19,801 nt of DNA, taken from assembly GCA_036343175.1 (NCBI GenBank), contig JAZASR010000035.1:1-19801 (forward strand), read 5' to 3'. A program made the position numbers and the translations under genes. The notes under the pieces are model-generated. The model was not told the DNA's origin, made no database searches, and worked only from the letters and a program-made list of their open reading frames with translations. Shown here one piece after another: positions 7,513 through 14,258 of the stretch. Numbering within the stretch: position 1 is the stretch's first letter; every line of letters begins with the position of its first letter. This stretch comes from JAEEJA01 sp036343175 (lineage in GTDB: Bacteria; Bacillota; Clostridia; Lachnospirales; Lachnospiraceae).

Positions 7513-7608
7513 GCAAACCTCCTTTACCTGATACTCTTAACATTTTAGCACAAGCTGACCGGGTATTAAATAATTATGCCGTGATCAGGCTGACCCTGCG
7601 GCATTATC
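7510..7608. repeat. Duplicated promoter segment, copy B
   Basis: Partner of 6665-6766, located directly upstream of the aldo/keto reductase remnant. It includes the ribosome binding site and the start codon. Confidence 0.85.
7542..7570 (-). promoter_or_regulatory. Promoter of the aldo/keto reductase remnant
   Basis: TTTAAT (7565-7570), a 17-base spacer and TAAAAT (7542-7547), with a TGC extended -10, all on the minus strand. The AGGAGG site and ATG follow about 30 bases downstream. Confidence 0.6.
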
Positions 7609-7698
7609 AGGAACAAAAGAAGGCTGGCAAAACCCACACCCATACAGCTAATGGATCTGGAAGTGTCCGGTACAAATTATCTTCAACTGTCCTACACC

Positions 7699-8334
7699 TC
7701 AGTACCCAAGTTCTTCTCCTACAAGTATCACCTTGATCCTGTCCGGAATCTTTGATGAGCGCGTGATGACCTCCTGGCAGCAGATCGTATTCGTAAGGCA
7801 GTCACCGCACCGGCCTGTCTTTGCACAAGGCGTGTCGCAGTTAAGGCGCACACAGTTCGGCGCTGAAGCAAAATTATGAGCCCTGCTGATACCTTCCCGG
7901 ACATCTGCAACGACCTTGTTCATGCCTGCAATCACGATAACCTGCTCCGGCCCGTAAATAAGATAGCATACCCGGTTTCCCCGCCCATCGATATTGACGA
8001 GTTCACCGTCCAGTGTGATCGCATTTGTGCTCATAAGAAATGTGTCAGCACAGGAGAGCTTCCCCTTAAGTGTGCGCAGCTCCTCAGGCGTGCGGTAATT
8101 CTCACGGCAGATGAGGTCATGCCCCGCATCCTTTATTTTCTCCTTCAGGTCAGAATTATCGATCGTCATCGATCCGCCGTAGCCGACTGACTTCTTACCC
8201 TCTCCGATAAGCTTTAAAACGAGCGCCTCAGCCTCGTCAAAGGTCGGGCAGTAAAAGCCCTTCATATGCCTTAGCTCCAGCTTTTTAATAATGCTCTTTG
8301 CCTGATTCTCATAAAAAATCTTCTTTGGATCCAT
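7699..8334 (-). CDS. LUD-domain protein (lactate utilization LutC/DUF162-like), Cys-rich C-terminus
   Basis: The 211-residue protein carries the LUD (DUF162) fold: GYGGSMTIDN (51-60) and STNAITLDGELVNIDGRG (102-119), followed by RVCYLIYGPEQVIVIAG. The C-terminal part holds seven cysteines (161, 166, 170, 176, 179, 185, 186), which could bind metal or an Fe-S cluster. Related proteins act with LutA/LutB in lactate oxidation, but no lutA or lutB is nearby, and single-gene LUD proteins of this kind are common in anaerobic Firmicutes with no settled role. The ATG at 8334 has an AAGGAG site. The length is normal and the gene looks intact. Confidence 0.88.
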   Translation of the reverse strand: MDPKKIFYENQAKSIIKKLELRHMKGFYCPTFDEAEALVLKLIGEGKKSVGYGGSMTIDNSDLKEKIKDAGHDLICRENYRTPEELRTLKGKLSCADTFLMSTNAITLDGELVNIDGRGNRVCYLIYGPEQVIVIAGMNKVVADVREGISRAHNFASAPNCVRLNCDTPCAKTGRCGDCLTNTICCQEVITRSSKIPDRIKVILVGEELGY

Positions 8335-8421
8335 TCTGTACTCCTTTTCGGTTGTCTGAACGTCTCTAAACCCGGTATTTGCAACCAGGTCTCAGGCGCA
8401 GAAAAATCTGGACTTGTTAGT

Positions 8422-8670
8422 TTAATTTTCTTTTAATCTCTTTTCAATATCTGAAGCACTGTACAGAACCCTGGTCACCGTAACAACTTCATCAATAAAA
8501 ATAATCTTTACAGGATATTCTCTCATCTGTGACTTTTTTCTTATTTTTGCTGCCCATAAGATGATGATAGCACTTTTTGATATCACTTCCAATGTTTGTA
8601 TTCTGAACTGCTGTTTAAACTCTCCCGTCTTCTTGCCGTGACAGGACTTTCAAAGTACCCGCTGGTTGTC
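8422..8670 (-). pseudogene. RelE/ParE-like toxin remnant, frame disrupted
   Basis: The minus strand is open for 76 codons to a stop at 8422, with a C-terminal part (REYPVKIIFIDEVVTVTRVL then YSASDIEKRL) that resembles the final strands of RelE/ParE-family toxins. The segment just upstream reads GYFESPVTARR in another frame, typical of a more N-terminal part of the same family, so a frameshift is likely. No start codon or ribosome binding site was found, and no antitoxin gene is adjacent. The call rests on recognition of a short C-terminal pattern. Confidence 0.4.
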
Positions 8671-8736
8671 AAGTTTACTTGTGTTTTATTTAATTTCGGC
8701 TAAAATATAATTACTGTGAATATCAGCCGGAATTTT

Positions 8737-8877
8737 ATGCGTCATTTTAAAAATCTGCCGGAAATTCGAACGCAGGTTGGCAATAATGATGTTCTACGAG
8801 GTGATATTATGAAATATATTAAAAGAAATCTTGAAAAGGTAATATATGCATTAGTCATTCCAGGCTCTTCGCCCTGA
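8737..8877 (+). CDS. Possible small ORF on the plus strand (unrecognised)
   Basis: A 46-codon frame runs from ATG at 8737 to TGA at 8877. A second in-frame ATG at 8809 has a better site (GAGGTGATATT) and would give MKYIKRNLEKVIYALVIPGS and two more residues. That opening resembles the first residues of DUF4143-type AAA ATPases, so it may be an N-terminal stub of such a gene. A plus-strand promoter is possible (TTGTGT, 16 bases, TAAAAT at 8701-8706). The gene is short and has no clear homology, so the call is weak. The rest of 8670-8936 shows nothing further. Confidence 0.25.
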   Translation: MRHFKNLPEIRTQVGNNDVLRGDIMKYIKRNLEKVIYALVIPGSSP

Positions 8878-8936
8878 TAAATGTATGGGGCTGCCCGCAT
8901 TTGACAGCTTGATCACTTGCCATACTTTCCGTCTCT

Positions 8937-8983
8937 AAATAAAAAAACAGCAGTTTCATTTCAAAACCATGAAATAAAACTGC
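8937..8983 (-). terminator. Intrinsic terminator of the rplJ-rplL operon
   Basis: A 13 bp stem (8971-8983 with 8950-8962, one G-U or mismatch position) with an 8-base loop is followed on the minus strand by a U-rich run (complement of 8937-8949). It lies about 150 bp after the rplL stop, so the transcript ends here and does not continue into rpoB. Confidence 0.8.
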
Positions 8984-9058
8984 CGTCTTCGTATTGATAT
9001 TGCCGGTCTTTTTGGCTCTTAATAAAACAAAAAGTGCCTAAAAACCAGTTACCAAAGT

Positions 9059-9142
9059 GTCGTCTCTGATTATTTGAGAATCATCTCTAATTATTCAGGT
9101 GTCGACTCTGATTACCTGAGTATTGACTCTGATTACTTGAGA
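9059..9142. repeat. Four 21 bp imperfect tandem repeats at the rplL 3' end
   Basis: Units start at 9059, 9080, 9101 and 9122. The shared core is TCTGATTA followed by a TTGAG- or CTGAG-like end. The last unit contains the rplL stop codon and its last two codons, so the array looks like repeated duplication of the rplL stop-codon region into the 3' untranslated part. Confidence 0.8.
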
Positions 9143-9501
9143 GTAACCTTAGCGCCAGCTTCCTCAAGCTTAGCCTTGATATCGTTAGCTTCTTCCTTAG
9201 AAGCCTGCTCCTTGATAACCTTTGGAGCGCCCTCAACGAGATCCTTAGCTTCCTTTAAGCCAAGACCTGTGATCTCACGAACAGCCTTAATAACCTTAAC
9301 CTTAGCTGCTCCAACATCTGAAAGCTCTACGTCGAACTCTGTCTTCTCTTCAGCTGCTGCGCCGCCTGCTGCTGCGCCGCCTGCTACTACAACGCCTGCT
9401 GCTGCAGATACGCCGAACTCTTCCTCGCAAGCCTTAACAAGATCGTTAAGCTCGAGAACTGATAACTTCTTTATCTCTTCAATGAACTCTTCCTTAGTCA
9501 T
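9133..9501 (-). CDS. rplL: 50S ribosomal protein L7/L12
   Basis: This 122-residue protein has the L12 layout: N-terminal dimerisation helices (1-33), an Ala/Gly-rich hinge (about 34-52, GVVVAGGAAAGGAAAEE) and the C-terminal factor-binding domain (about 55-122, with VKVIKAVREITGLGLKEAKD and LVEGAPKVIKE). It forms the ribosomal stalk dimers that bind to L10 and recruit elongation factors. The ATG at 9501 has GGAGG about 10 bases upstream. It is downstream of rplJ with a 185 bp gap, and it is followed by a terminator rather than rpoB. Confidence 0.98.
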   Translation of the reverse strand: MTKEEFIEEIKKLSVLELNDLVKACEEEFGVSAAAGVVVAGGAAAGGAAAEEKTEFDVELSDVGAAKVKVIKAVREITGLGLKEAKDLVEGAPKVIKEQASKEEANDIKAKLEEAGAKVTLK

Positions 9502-9542
9502 TATTAGTTTTCCTCCATTATTTAATATTAATTGTTTATACT

Positions 9543-9682
9543 GTCCGTATCACCGGACTTGAAAATTGTTTCAGAAGTTCGCTTTGAAAAAACTTCCAAA
9601 CTGTAATTTCGAAGATCTTATTATCTTCAGATGTTTGCTTGGCAAACTTTCATTCGGAAACTACGAAAAAACGAAATTTCCG
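9543..9682 (-). promoter_or_regulatory. Run of five short hairpins in the rplJ-rplL gap
   Basis: Five inverted repeats follow one another: 9543-9547/9554-9558, 9574-9579/9591-9596, 9611-9616/9623-9628, 9633-9638/9642-9647 and 9655-9660/9677-9682. Each stem is 5-6 bp. In the minus-strand RNA they could form processing or attenuation structures that raise L12 above L10, which the ribosome needs at a 4-6:1 ratio. Function is inference. Confidence 0.45.
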
Positions 9683-9686
9683 ATCA

Positions 9687-10229
9687 TTAAGCCTCAGCTG
9701 GTGCTGCTTCTGCAGGTGCTTCAGCTGCTGCATCATCGCCGCCTTCAGCCTTCTTGTCTGCGATCTGCTTGAGAACGCGTGCGAAGTTGGTAATAGGTGA
9801 CTGAATAGAACCAAGAAGTCTTCCAAGAAGAACTTCCCTTGATGGGATGTTTGCAAGATCCTTGATCTGGTCCACATCATAGAGCTTTCCTTCTACAACT
9901 GCTGCCTTGAACTCGATAGCAGGTGTAGTCTTAGCAATATCATTGATGACCCTGACAGGTGCTGTGGCATCATCCTTTGAGATAGCGATAGCTGTCGGTC
10001 CTTCAAGCTTATCATCGAGCTGTGCGAAATCAGTTCCCTCGAATGCACGCTTAATAAGTGTGTTCTTGTAAACCTTGTACTCGCATCCTGCCTCTCTTAA
10101 GCCCTTACGGAGCTTGGTATCATCAGCTACTGTGATACCTCTGTAATCAACTGCGACTACAGTAACGGCACCATCGATCTTAGACTTGATTTCATCAACT
10201 ATCGGCTGTTTTAACTCAACCTTTGCCAT
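9687..10229 (-). CDS. rplJ: 50S ribosomal protein L10
   Basis: L10 anchors L12 dimers on 23S rRNA to form the stalk. The 180-residue product matches the family across its length: MAKVELKQPIVDEIKSKI, then VAVDYRGITVADDTKLRKGL, then YKVYKNTLIKRAFEGTDF, and an Ala/Glu-rich tail. The start is ATG at 10229, with AAGGAG five bases upstream; the frame is open 31 codons further up, but that stretch belongs to the leader. The last helix before the tail (NFARVLKQIADKK) is the L12-binding segment. It is preceded by an L10 leader and is not linked to rplK-rplA in this window. Confidence 0.98.
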   Translation of the reverse strand: MAKVELKQPIVDEIKSKIDGAVTVVAVDYRGITVADDTKLRKGLREAGCEYKVYKNTLIKRAFEGTDFAQLDDKLEGPTAIAISKDDATAPVRVINDIAKTTPAIEFKAAVVEGKLYDVDQIKDLANIPSREVLLGRLLGSIQSPITNFARVLKQIADKKAEGGDDAAAEAPAEAAPAEA

Positions 10230-10320
10230 GATTTCTCCTTTCCTTACCAGCTGTCCTTTATAGGTGCAGCCCGGTAAAAATATGATCTCTGCCAGGTATA
10301 TATACTGAAATGAAAAGTAC

Positions 10321-10355
10321 ATTAAAAAAGTCCCTCACCATACGGAGAAGGACTT
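10321..10355 (-). terminator. Leader hairpin with U-run (probable attenuator of rplJ-rplL)
   Basis: On the minus strand a 12 bp stem (10344-10355 with 10328-10339, two imperfect positions) and a 4-base loop are followed by six U residues. It sits between the L10 leader core and the rplJ ribosome binding site, where Firmicute L10 leaders carry a terminator. Confidence 0.75.
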
Positions 10356-10484
10356 ATAAGCACATATCATAATGAAATACATATTCCTTATCTCCTGGGC
10401 AGGCGTTTCCGACTTTGATAAAGTCTTCATCTTACACTTAATAAGTACCTGCTGTCTCTGGCAGATTGCCTGTTTTTCACAAGC
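10356..10484 (-). ncRNA. Ribosomal protein L10 leader RNA
   Basis: The RNA between the promoter and the attenuator begins with GGCAATCTGCC and AGAGACAGCAGGT and later has CGCCTGCCCAGGAGA, the conserved paired segments of the L10 leader of Firmicutes. In that family, excess L10(L12)4 complex binds the leader and favours the terminator. Position, spacing and the following terminator hairpin fit. Exact ends were not determined. Confidence 0.75.
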
Positions 10485-10490
10485 TCTTCA

Positions 10491-10519
10491 ATTAAATCAC
10501 AAATGCTATCAATTGTCAA
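10491..10519 (-). promoter_or_regulatory. rplJ-rplL promoter
   Basis: A consensus -35 TTGACA (10514-10519), a 17-base spacer and TTTAAT (10491-10496) lie on the minus strand. The -35 box lies in the last codons (Leu-Asp-Asn) of the upstream truncated amidase gene. Confidence 0.85.
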
Positions 10520-11351
10520 GAACTTTTTTCACCCTGGAGCAAATAAAGTTTGTGCAATCTCCACCTGATCCATTAAAATCTGCATAATTGGTATTATAGT
10601 TGTAAGCATGATCTAAAGCATAATTTGACGCTAAAGTTCCATTGTATGCTGCTGCAGTCTTTGCTGTTTCATCTATAATGTCCTTAGACGTCTCTTTCTC
10701 AGCCTGACTTTCCCTGACACAGCTATCAATATATTCTTCGAGCAGTTTTCTCTCCTCACTCTTTGTTATCTGATCATTCTGTAAATCGAGATCAAAGTTG
10801 AAGACGGAGGCTCCAAATCCTGAAATGGTGTCGATATGCCAGGACATATTCTCCTTTTTCAGCACTACCTCATAATTATCCTGTGCACCCGATTCTATAT
10901 CCCGGGAAGTACTGTAATACCAGGTTTTTGTAACCTGTACGAGCATATTGATACTGTCTGCTTTTCTCTCAGATTTGAGAACATCAACACTTACCTTTTT
11001 ATCATATTCTTTAAGATCTCCCGAGTAAGTTGCCCTATTATACGTATTTCTCATAATCATGAAATCGACAGCATTTAGAAATGTTTTTTCATCACCAATT
11101 TTTTTAGTGCTGAATGAGTTGTAAACATTTACATTTTTTCTTGTAGATACCATTAACATCTGCTCCATGGCATCTTCAGAGTAGTCTGATCCTATCTCAG
11201 CTTCGTACGCTTCAAAAAAGTCTTTTACTACATTTGTCGATGCACTTAGATCCTGACTGCTTACTTTTGATGAAGCATCTACCTGTGCAGACATATTCAT
11301 GCAGATGATCATTGAAAGAGTTACCAGAAATACGACCATTTTCTTATTCAT
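10509..11351 (-). pseudogene. Secreted amidase-domain protein, truncated at the catalytic Cys motif
   Basis: The 280-residue product starts with a signal peptide (about 1-26: charged MNKK, hydrophobic VVFLVTLSMIICM, then SAQVDA), then an alpha/beta region with repeated KxxWxx-like patterns, and ends in an Amidase_6-type domain: YALDHAYNYNTNYADF (about 243-258) and GSGGDCTNF (261-269) with the presumed nucleophile C266. Normal members run on for about 100-130 residues past this Cys and supply the His. Here the frame ends 14 residues after it. It should be exported but lack amidase activity. The ATG at 11351 has GGAGG eight bases upstream, so expression may persist. The new 3' end now carries the rplJ promoter. 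A deletion at this junction is inferred. Confidence 0.7.
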
Positions 11352-11492
11352 ATGCTTTACCTCCTGATATTAAATATACTCGATGATATTTACTAATCAT
11401 CTTTTCATGTATTTCATGACATCACTTTTCAGACTATTTATTATAGACTGGGGTGCATAAGTTTACCTAATAAAAAATTATAATTGCAGCAT

Positions 11493-12913
11493 TCATTTAT
11501 TTTTGAACACTTTCATCACCTCCTTATTTCCATTATTAATATTTACCAGTTCAAGATCTTTATATTTCTCGCCTTGACCTTTGAAATGCCAATAAATGTA
11601 AGAATCCTTCCCATTTTTTATGATATCTCCGATTTGATTCGTGATATCAAATTTTCCGCTATCTGCAAAGTCAGGCTCATCTATATTTTTAATACCGTCA
11701 GCCTTGTATTCTCCCAGTCTTCCCTTATGATTTCGGGTATCATATATATATGCCTTTTTTCTGGTACTTGAAGCCATATATGTAATATATATTTTTTTAC
11801 CATTTTCACAGGTAAATGTATAAAATGCATCCTCGCCATTAATATGCCTGTTGAAGCCGGCCTCCCGGGAATCTATAAAGTCCGTAAATTTCTGATGCTT
11901 CAGATCATAAACGAATACGCCATGATAATCTGAGAAAATACACTTGTCCTGATCTGCATAAAGAAAATCCGGAGCAACAAATATTTCATCATCTGCTATA
12001 TTTACCCGGACTCTGTTGTTAGTAATTACAATTCCTGAAAAAACAGCAAAAATAGCAACTACAACCGCGATAAGAACTGCATATACAGTCTTTGAGTTCT
12101 TTTTTCTCCTATTCGAATAATCCTTTTCCTGATGTTTTTAGAGCCGAAGCCCATCGTCATTTTCCTCTGCATGTCATCCGAAGAAGCAAAAAGCAGAGCC
12201 CTGGCATAATCTTTTCTTGTCTCAACAGCAGACCCTTTAAGCACTCTCTCGTCACAGGCACTTTCTATATCCTGACAGGCGATCTTATATACTACCCACG
12301 CCAGCGGATTGAACTAGTTGACAGCAAGGCCTATGTAGAGCAGAAGCACTATGAGTCCGTCATGATGCTTTATATGCTGTTCTTCATGGGCAAGTATCAA
12401 TTCTGAATACCTTGAATCAGATTTATAAGGGAGATATATCGAAGGCTTTTATATACCGATTACGCAAGCTCCGGTATTGTCATTCCACTTTCTTATCTTT
12501 CCATCACTGGATAGGTCACTGGATTTCTGTATTTTTATTTTCAGCAGTCTTTTCCAGTAAATATAGTTTATTGCAAGCACTATTGTTCCGACCGCCCATA
12601 TTAATAACAGGATCAGTTCCGGAGAAATAGCAAATGTCCCTGATGATACACTGGATGCCTGTACTGCCTCATGACTATTCTTCACCGTCTCTATGTGCAT
12701 ACCCTGCACAGTGCCGATTCCTTTATAAACCTCTGCCGGTAAGATCGATGCATCCACTACCACGGATACAGGTATAAGCATCCTCACAATACAAAGGTAC
12801 CAGATGCTCAAAAGCTCAGATGCAGGTCTGTATCTTAAGAGAAAACGAATGAACAGAACGAACGCCAAAAATGCAGTTGTTCCGACTGCTGAATAAATGA
12901 GATATTCTGTCAT
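11493..12913 (-). pseudogene. blaR1: BlaR1/MecR1-like M56 sensor-protease, broken by two stops and a frameshift
   Basis: Reading frames join to a full BlaR1-like protein. 12449-12913 gives the N-terminal membrane part (TEYLIYSAVGTTAFLAFVLF and further segments). It ends at a TAA at 12449-12451 inside a CVIGI-KPSIYLP segment. The same frame then continues with the zinc-protease motif HEEQH (12374-12388). A TAG at 12314-12316 replaces the Trp usual in VNWFNPLAW, and CDERVLKGSAVETRKDYARA follows. Near 12110-12125 the frame shifts to RRKKNSKTVYAVLIAVVVAI, a last membrane helix, and an extracellular domain of about 190 residues ending at 11493. That domain lacks an obvious penicillin-binding SxxK motif. 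The start is ATG at 12913 with GGAGGGG. It follows blaI by 104 bp. With three lesions it should be inactive, leaving the repressor without its usual protease. Confidence 0.85.
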
Positions 12914-13017
12914 AAGCCCCTCCTTACACATACCTGATTTATTAATATATCCCGTGTTATGAATTGTAAGCTTTTCCGCCTTCTAATCAAATTTATTGTT
13001 AAACGTTTCTATAAAAT

Positions 13018-13368
13018 TTAATCATATTTTTTTATGATCTTTTCCAATTCCTCAATATCTTTCTTACTGAGCTTCTCTTCTCTTGCGAACATATTTACAA
13101 ATGAAGGCAGGGAATTATTGAAATACCTTGCTATTACCTGCTTTCTCTGATCATATATATATTCATCGTATGTCACTACAGCGCTCACGTCTGCATGCTC
13201 ATTCCTTGCAGCGCCCTTAGTGATAAGCTTCTTAAGCATGGTATATGTAGTCGACTTCTTCCATCCCAACCTTTCATTACAGATTTCTACAAGATCCTGC
13301 GAGTGCAGCTGCTTTCTTTCCCATATTATCTTCATGAGCCTTAACTCACCATCTGTCAGCTGTGTCAT
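13018..13368 (-). CDS. blaI: BlaI/MecI-family transcriptional repressor
   Basis: This 116-residue protein has the Penicillinase_R layout: an N-terminal winged helix (about 3-75: LTDGELRLMKIIWERKQ, KKSTTYTMLKKLITKGA) and a C-terminal dimerisation helix region (about 80-116: VNMFAREEKLSKKDIEELEK). It aligns with the staphylococcal proteins, including the cleavage region, where the usual Asn-Phe is Met-Phe. ATG 13368 has GGAGG about eight bases upstream. It presumably represses its own operon through the dyads at 13421-13469. The blaR1-like partner downstream is broken, so induction by cleavage is likely lost. The targets, and whether any beta-lactamase exists, cannot be told from here. Confidence 0.93.
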   Translation of the reverse strand: MTQLTDGELRLMKIIWERKQLHSQDLVEICNERLGWKKSTTYTMLKKLITKGAARNEHADVSAVVTYDEYIYDQRKQVIARYFNNSLPSFVNMFAREEKLSKKDIEELEKIIKKYD

Positions 13369-13420
13369 AATGCTTCCTCCTTTGTATTAGCTTTACTAAA
13401 AGCATTAAAATAAATGGTTG

Positions 13421-13480
13421 GTCTAAAAGTTATAGATCAATCTATATACACAGTCTATATTGATTAGACCAATTTGTCAA
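13421..13480 (-). promoter_or_regulatory. blaI promoter with two dyad operators
   Basis: The promoter is TTGACA (13475-13480), 17 bases, TAGACT (13452-13457) on the minus strand. Two 17 bp dyads of form GTCTA-N7-TAGA(C/T) lie at 13421-13437 and 13453-13469, 32 bp apart (about three helical turns). The upstream dyad overlaps the -10 and spacer. The outer blocks TTGGTCTAA (13418-13426) and TTAGACCAA (13464-13472) are also exact inverted repeats. This is the layout expected for BlaI autorepression; the half-site differs from the staphylococcal TACA/TGTA type. Confidence 0.65.
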
Positions 13481-13557
13481 GAAATAATAATTATTTTTTT
13501 CAGTTATATATAAGTCATTTGACAATGTCCTGATATGCCACACGAGAAGATTAAATA

Positions 13558-13938
13558 TCAGTTATTAAATTTATCCTTGATCTTATCAGCTGCCCTGTTC
13601 ACGCCATCAGCGATAGTACGCCCTGCATCAGCAGCCTTTTTGTCGAGCTCGTTGTCCTTGATAAACTTTTCTGTTTTTGCGGCAGCCTTCTTTGCAGTGT
13701 CTGAAGCTTCTGCGCCAAGCTCTTTAGCCTTTTCATCAAGTCCTTTTTCCTTTATGAACTCGTTAGTCTTTGCAGCCGCTGATTTTGCTCCTTCCTTAAG
13801 CTCTCTGCCGGCTTCCTTAGCTTTCTCGTCAAGGCCCTTTTCCTTAATAAAGTCACCCGTCTTATCCGCTGCCTTATTAGCGGCATCCACAAATTTACCC
13901 ATACCATCAAGAAACTTATCTTTATTAATTAGTGACAT
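13558..13938 (-). CDS. Repetitive LEA-like helical protein (hypothetical)
   Basis: This 126-residue, Lys/Ala/Asp/Glu-rich protein is built from about 3.5 repeats of a 31-33 residue unit. The shared core is KT-x2-FIKEKGLDEKAKE (near 26-41, 57-72, 87-101), with Ala-rich linkers (KSAAAKT, KKAAAKT, NRAADKI). It has no Cys, no membrane segment and no signal peptide, and is probably amphipathic helix throughout, like group 3 LEA or stress-associated proteins. The function is not known; desiccation or stress protection is a guess from composition. ATG 13938 has GGAGG about nine bases upstream. A possible promoter lies at 14150-14178. Confidence 0.75.
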   Translation of the reverse strand: MSLINKDKFLDGMGKFVDAANKAADKTGDFIKEKGLDEKAKEAGRELKEGAKSAAAKTNEFIKEKGLDEKAKELGAEASDTAKKAAAKTEKFIKDNELDKKAADAGRTIADGVNRAADKIKDKFNN

Positions 13939-13961
13939 AACAATTTACCTCCATAACTCTT

Positions 13962-14072
13962 TCATACAAATTTCACATGGCCTGTAATAATTTTAACAGC
14001 CTCGTCTAAAGTATCGTAGAATTCCATACCTTTTTCAAGAGGAACTTTTGTCGGACGATCCGGATCCCAGAC
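13962..14072 (-). pseudogene. Unidentified C-terminal gene fragment
   Basis: A minus-strand frame of 36 codons reads WDPDRPTKVPLEKGMEFY then DTLDEAVKIITGHVKFV and a stop at 13962. It has protein-like composition but no start codon or ribosome binding site. It ends 23 bp before the LEA-like gene's start. I do not recognise the family. The rest of the 13939-14258 gap holds a promoter-like sequence and nothing else. Confidence 0.3.
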
Positions 14073-14149
14073 TTATTTTGGTGCTTTTTTGAAAATTTTC
14101 GGCGCACACTCGTGACTTTAGTCCTGTGATGCTTCACACATACAGAATC

Positions 14150-14178
14150 ATTATAGCAGGCAGGTGTTCCTCCTGCAA
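14150..14178 (-). promoter_or_regulatory. Promoter-like sequence upstream of the LEA-like gene
   Basis: TTGCAG (14173-14178), 17 bases and a perfect TATAAT (14150-14155) on the minus strand. The next intact gene is the LEA-like one, which would have a leader of about 205 nt containing the fragment at 13962-14072. Confidence 0.5.
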
Positions 14179-14258
14179 TAAGGGCAGCCGGGATGTTAAA
14201 GGTCAGAGACTGTGGATATAGTGTGAATTTTTTAAATGGTATAAGAGTTTCTTAATGT

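Noticed and set aside
9059..9142. CRISPR array
   Set aside because: The 21 bp units abut with no spacers, and no cas genes are present.
9074..9562. Plus-strand ORF of 162 codons
   Set aside because: It mirrors rplL on the other strand; the Ala/Ser runs come from the L12 hinge codons.
13535..13987. Plus-strand ORF of 150 codons with repeats
   Set aside because: It is antisense to the LEA-like gene and its repeats are the shadow of that gene's repeats.
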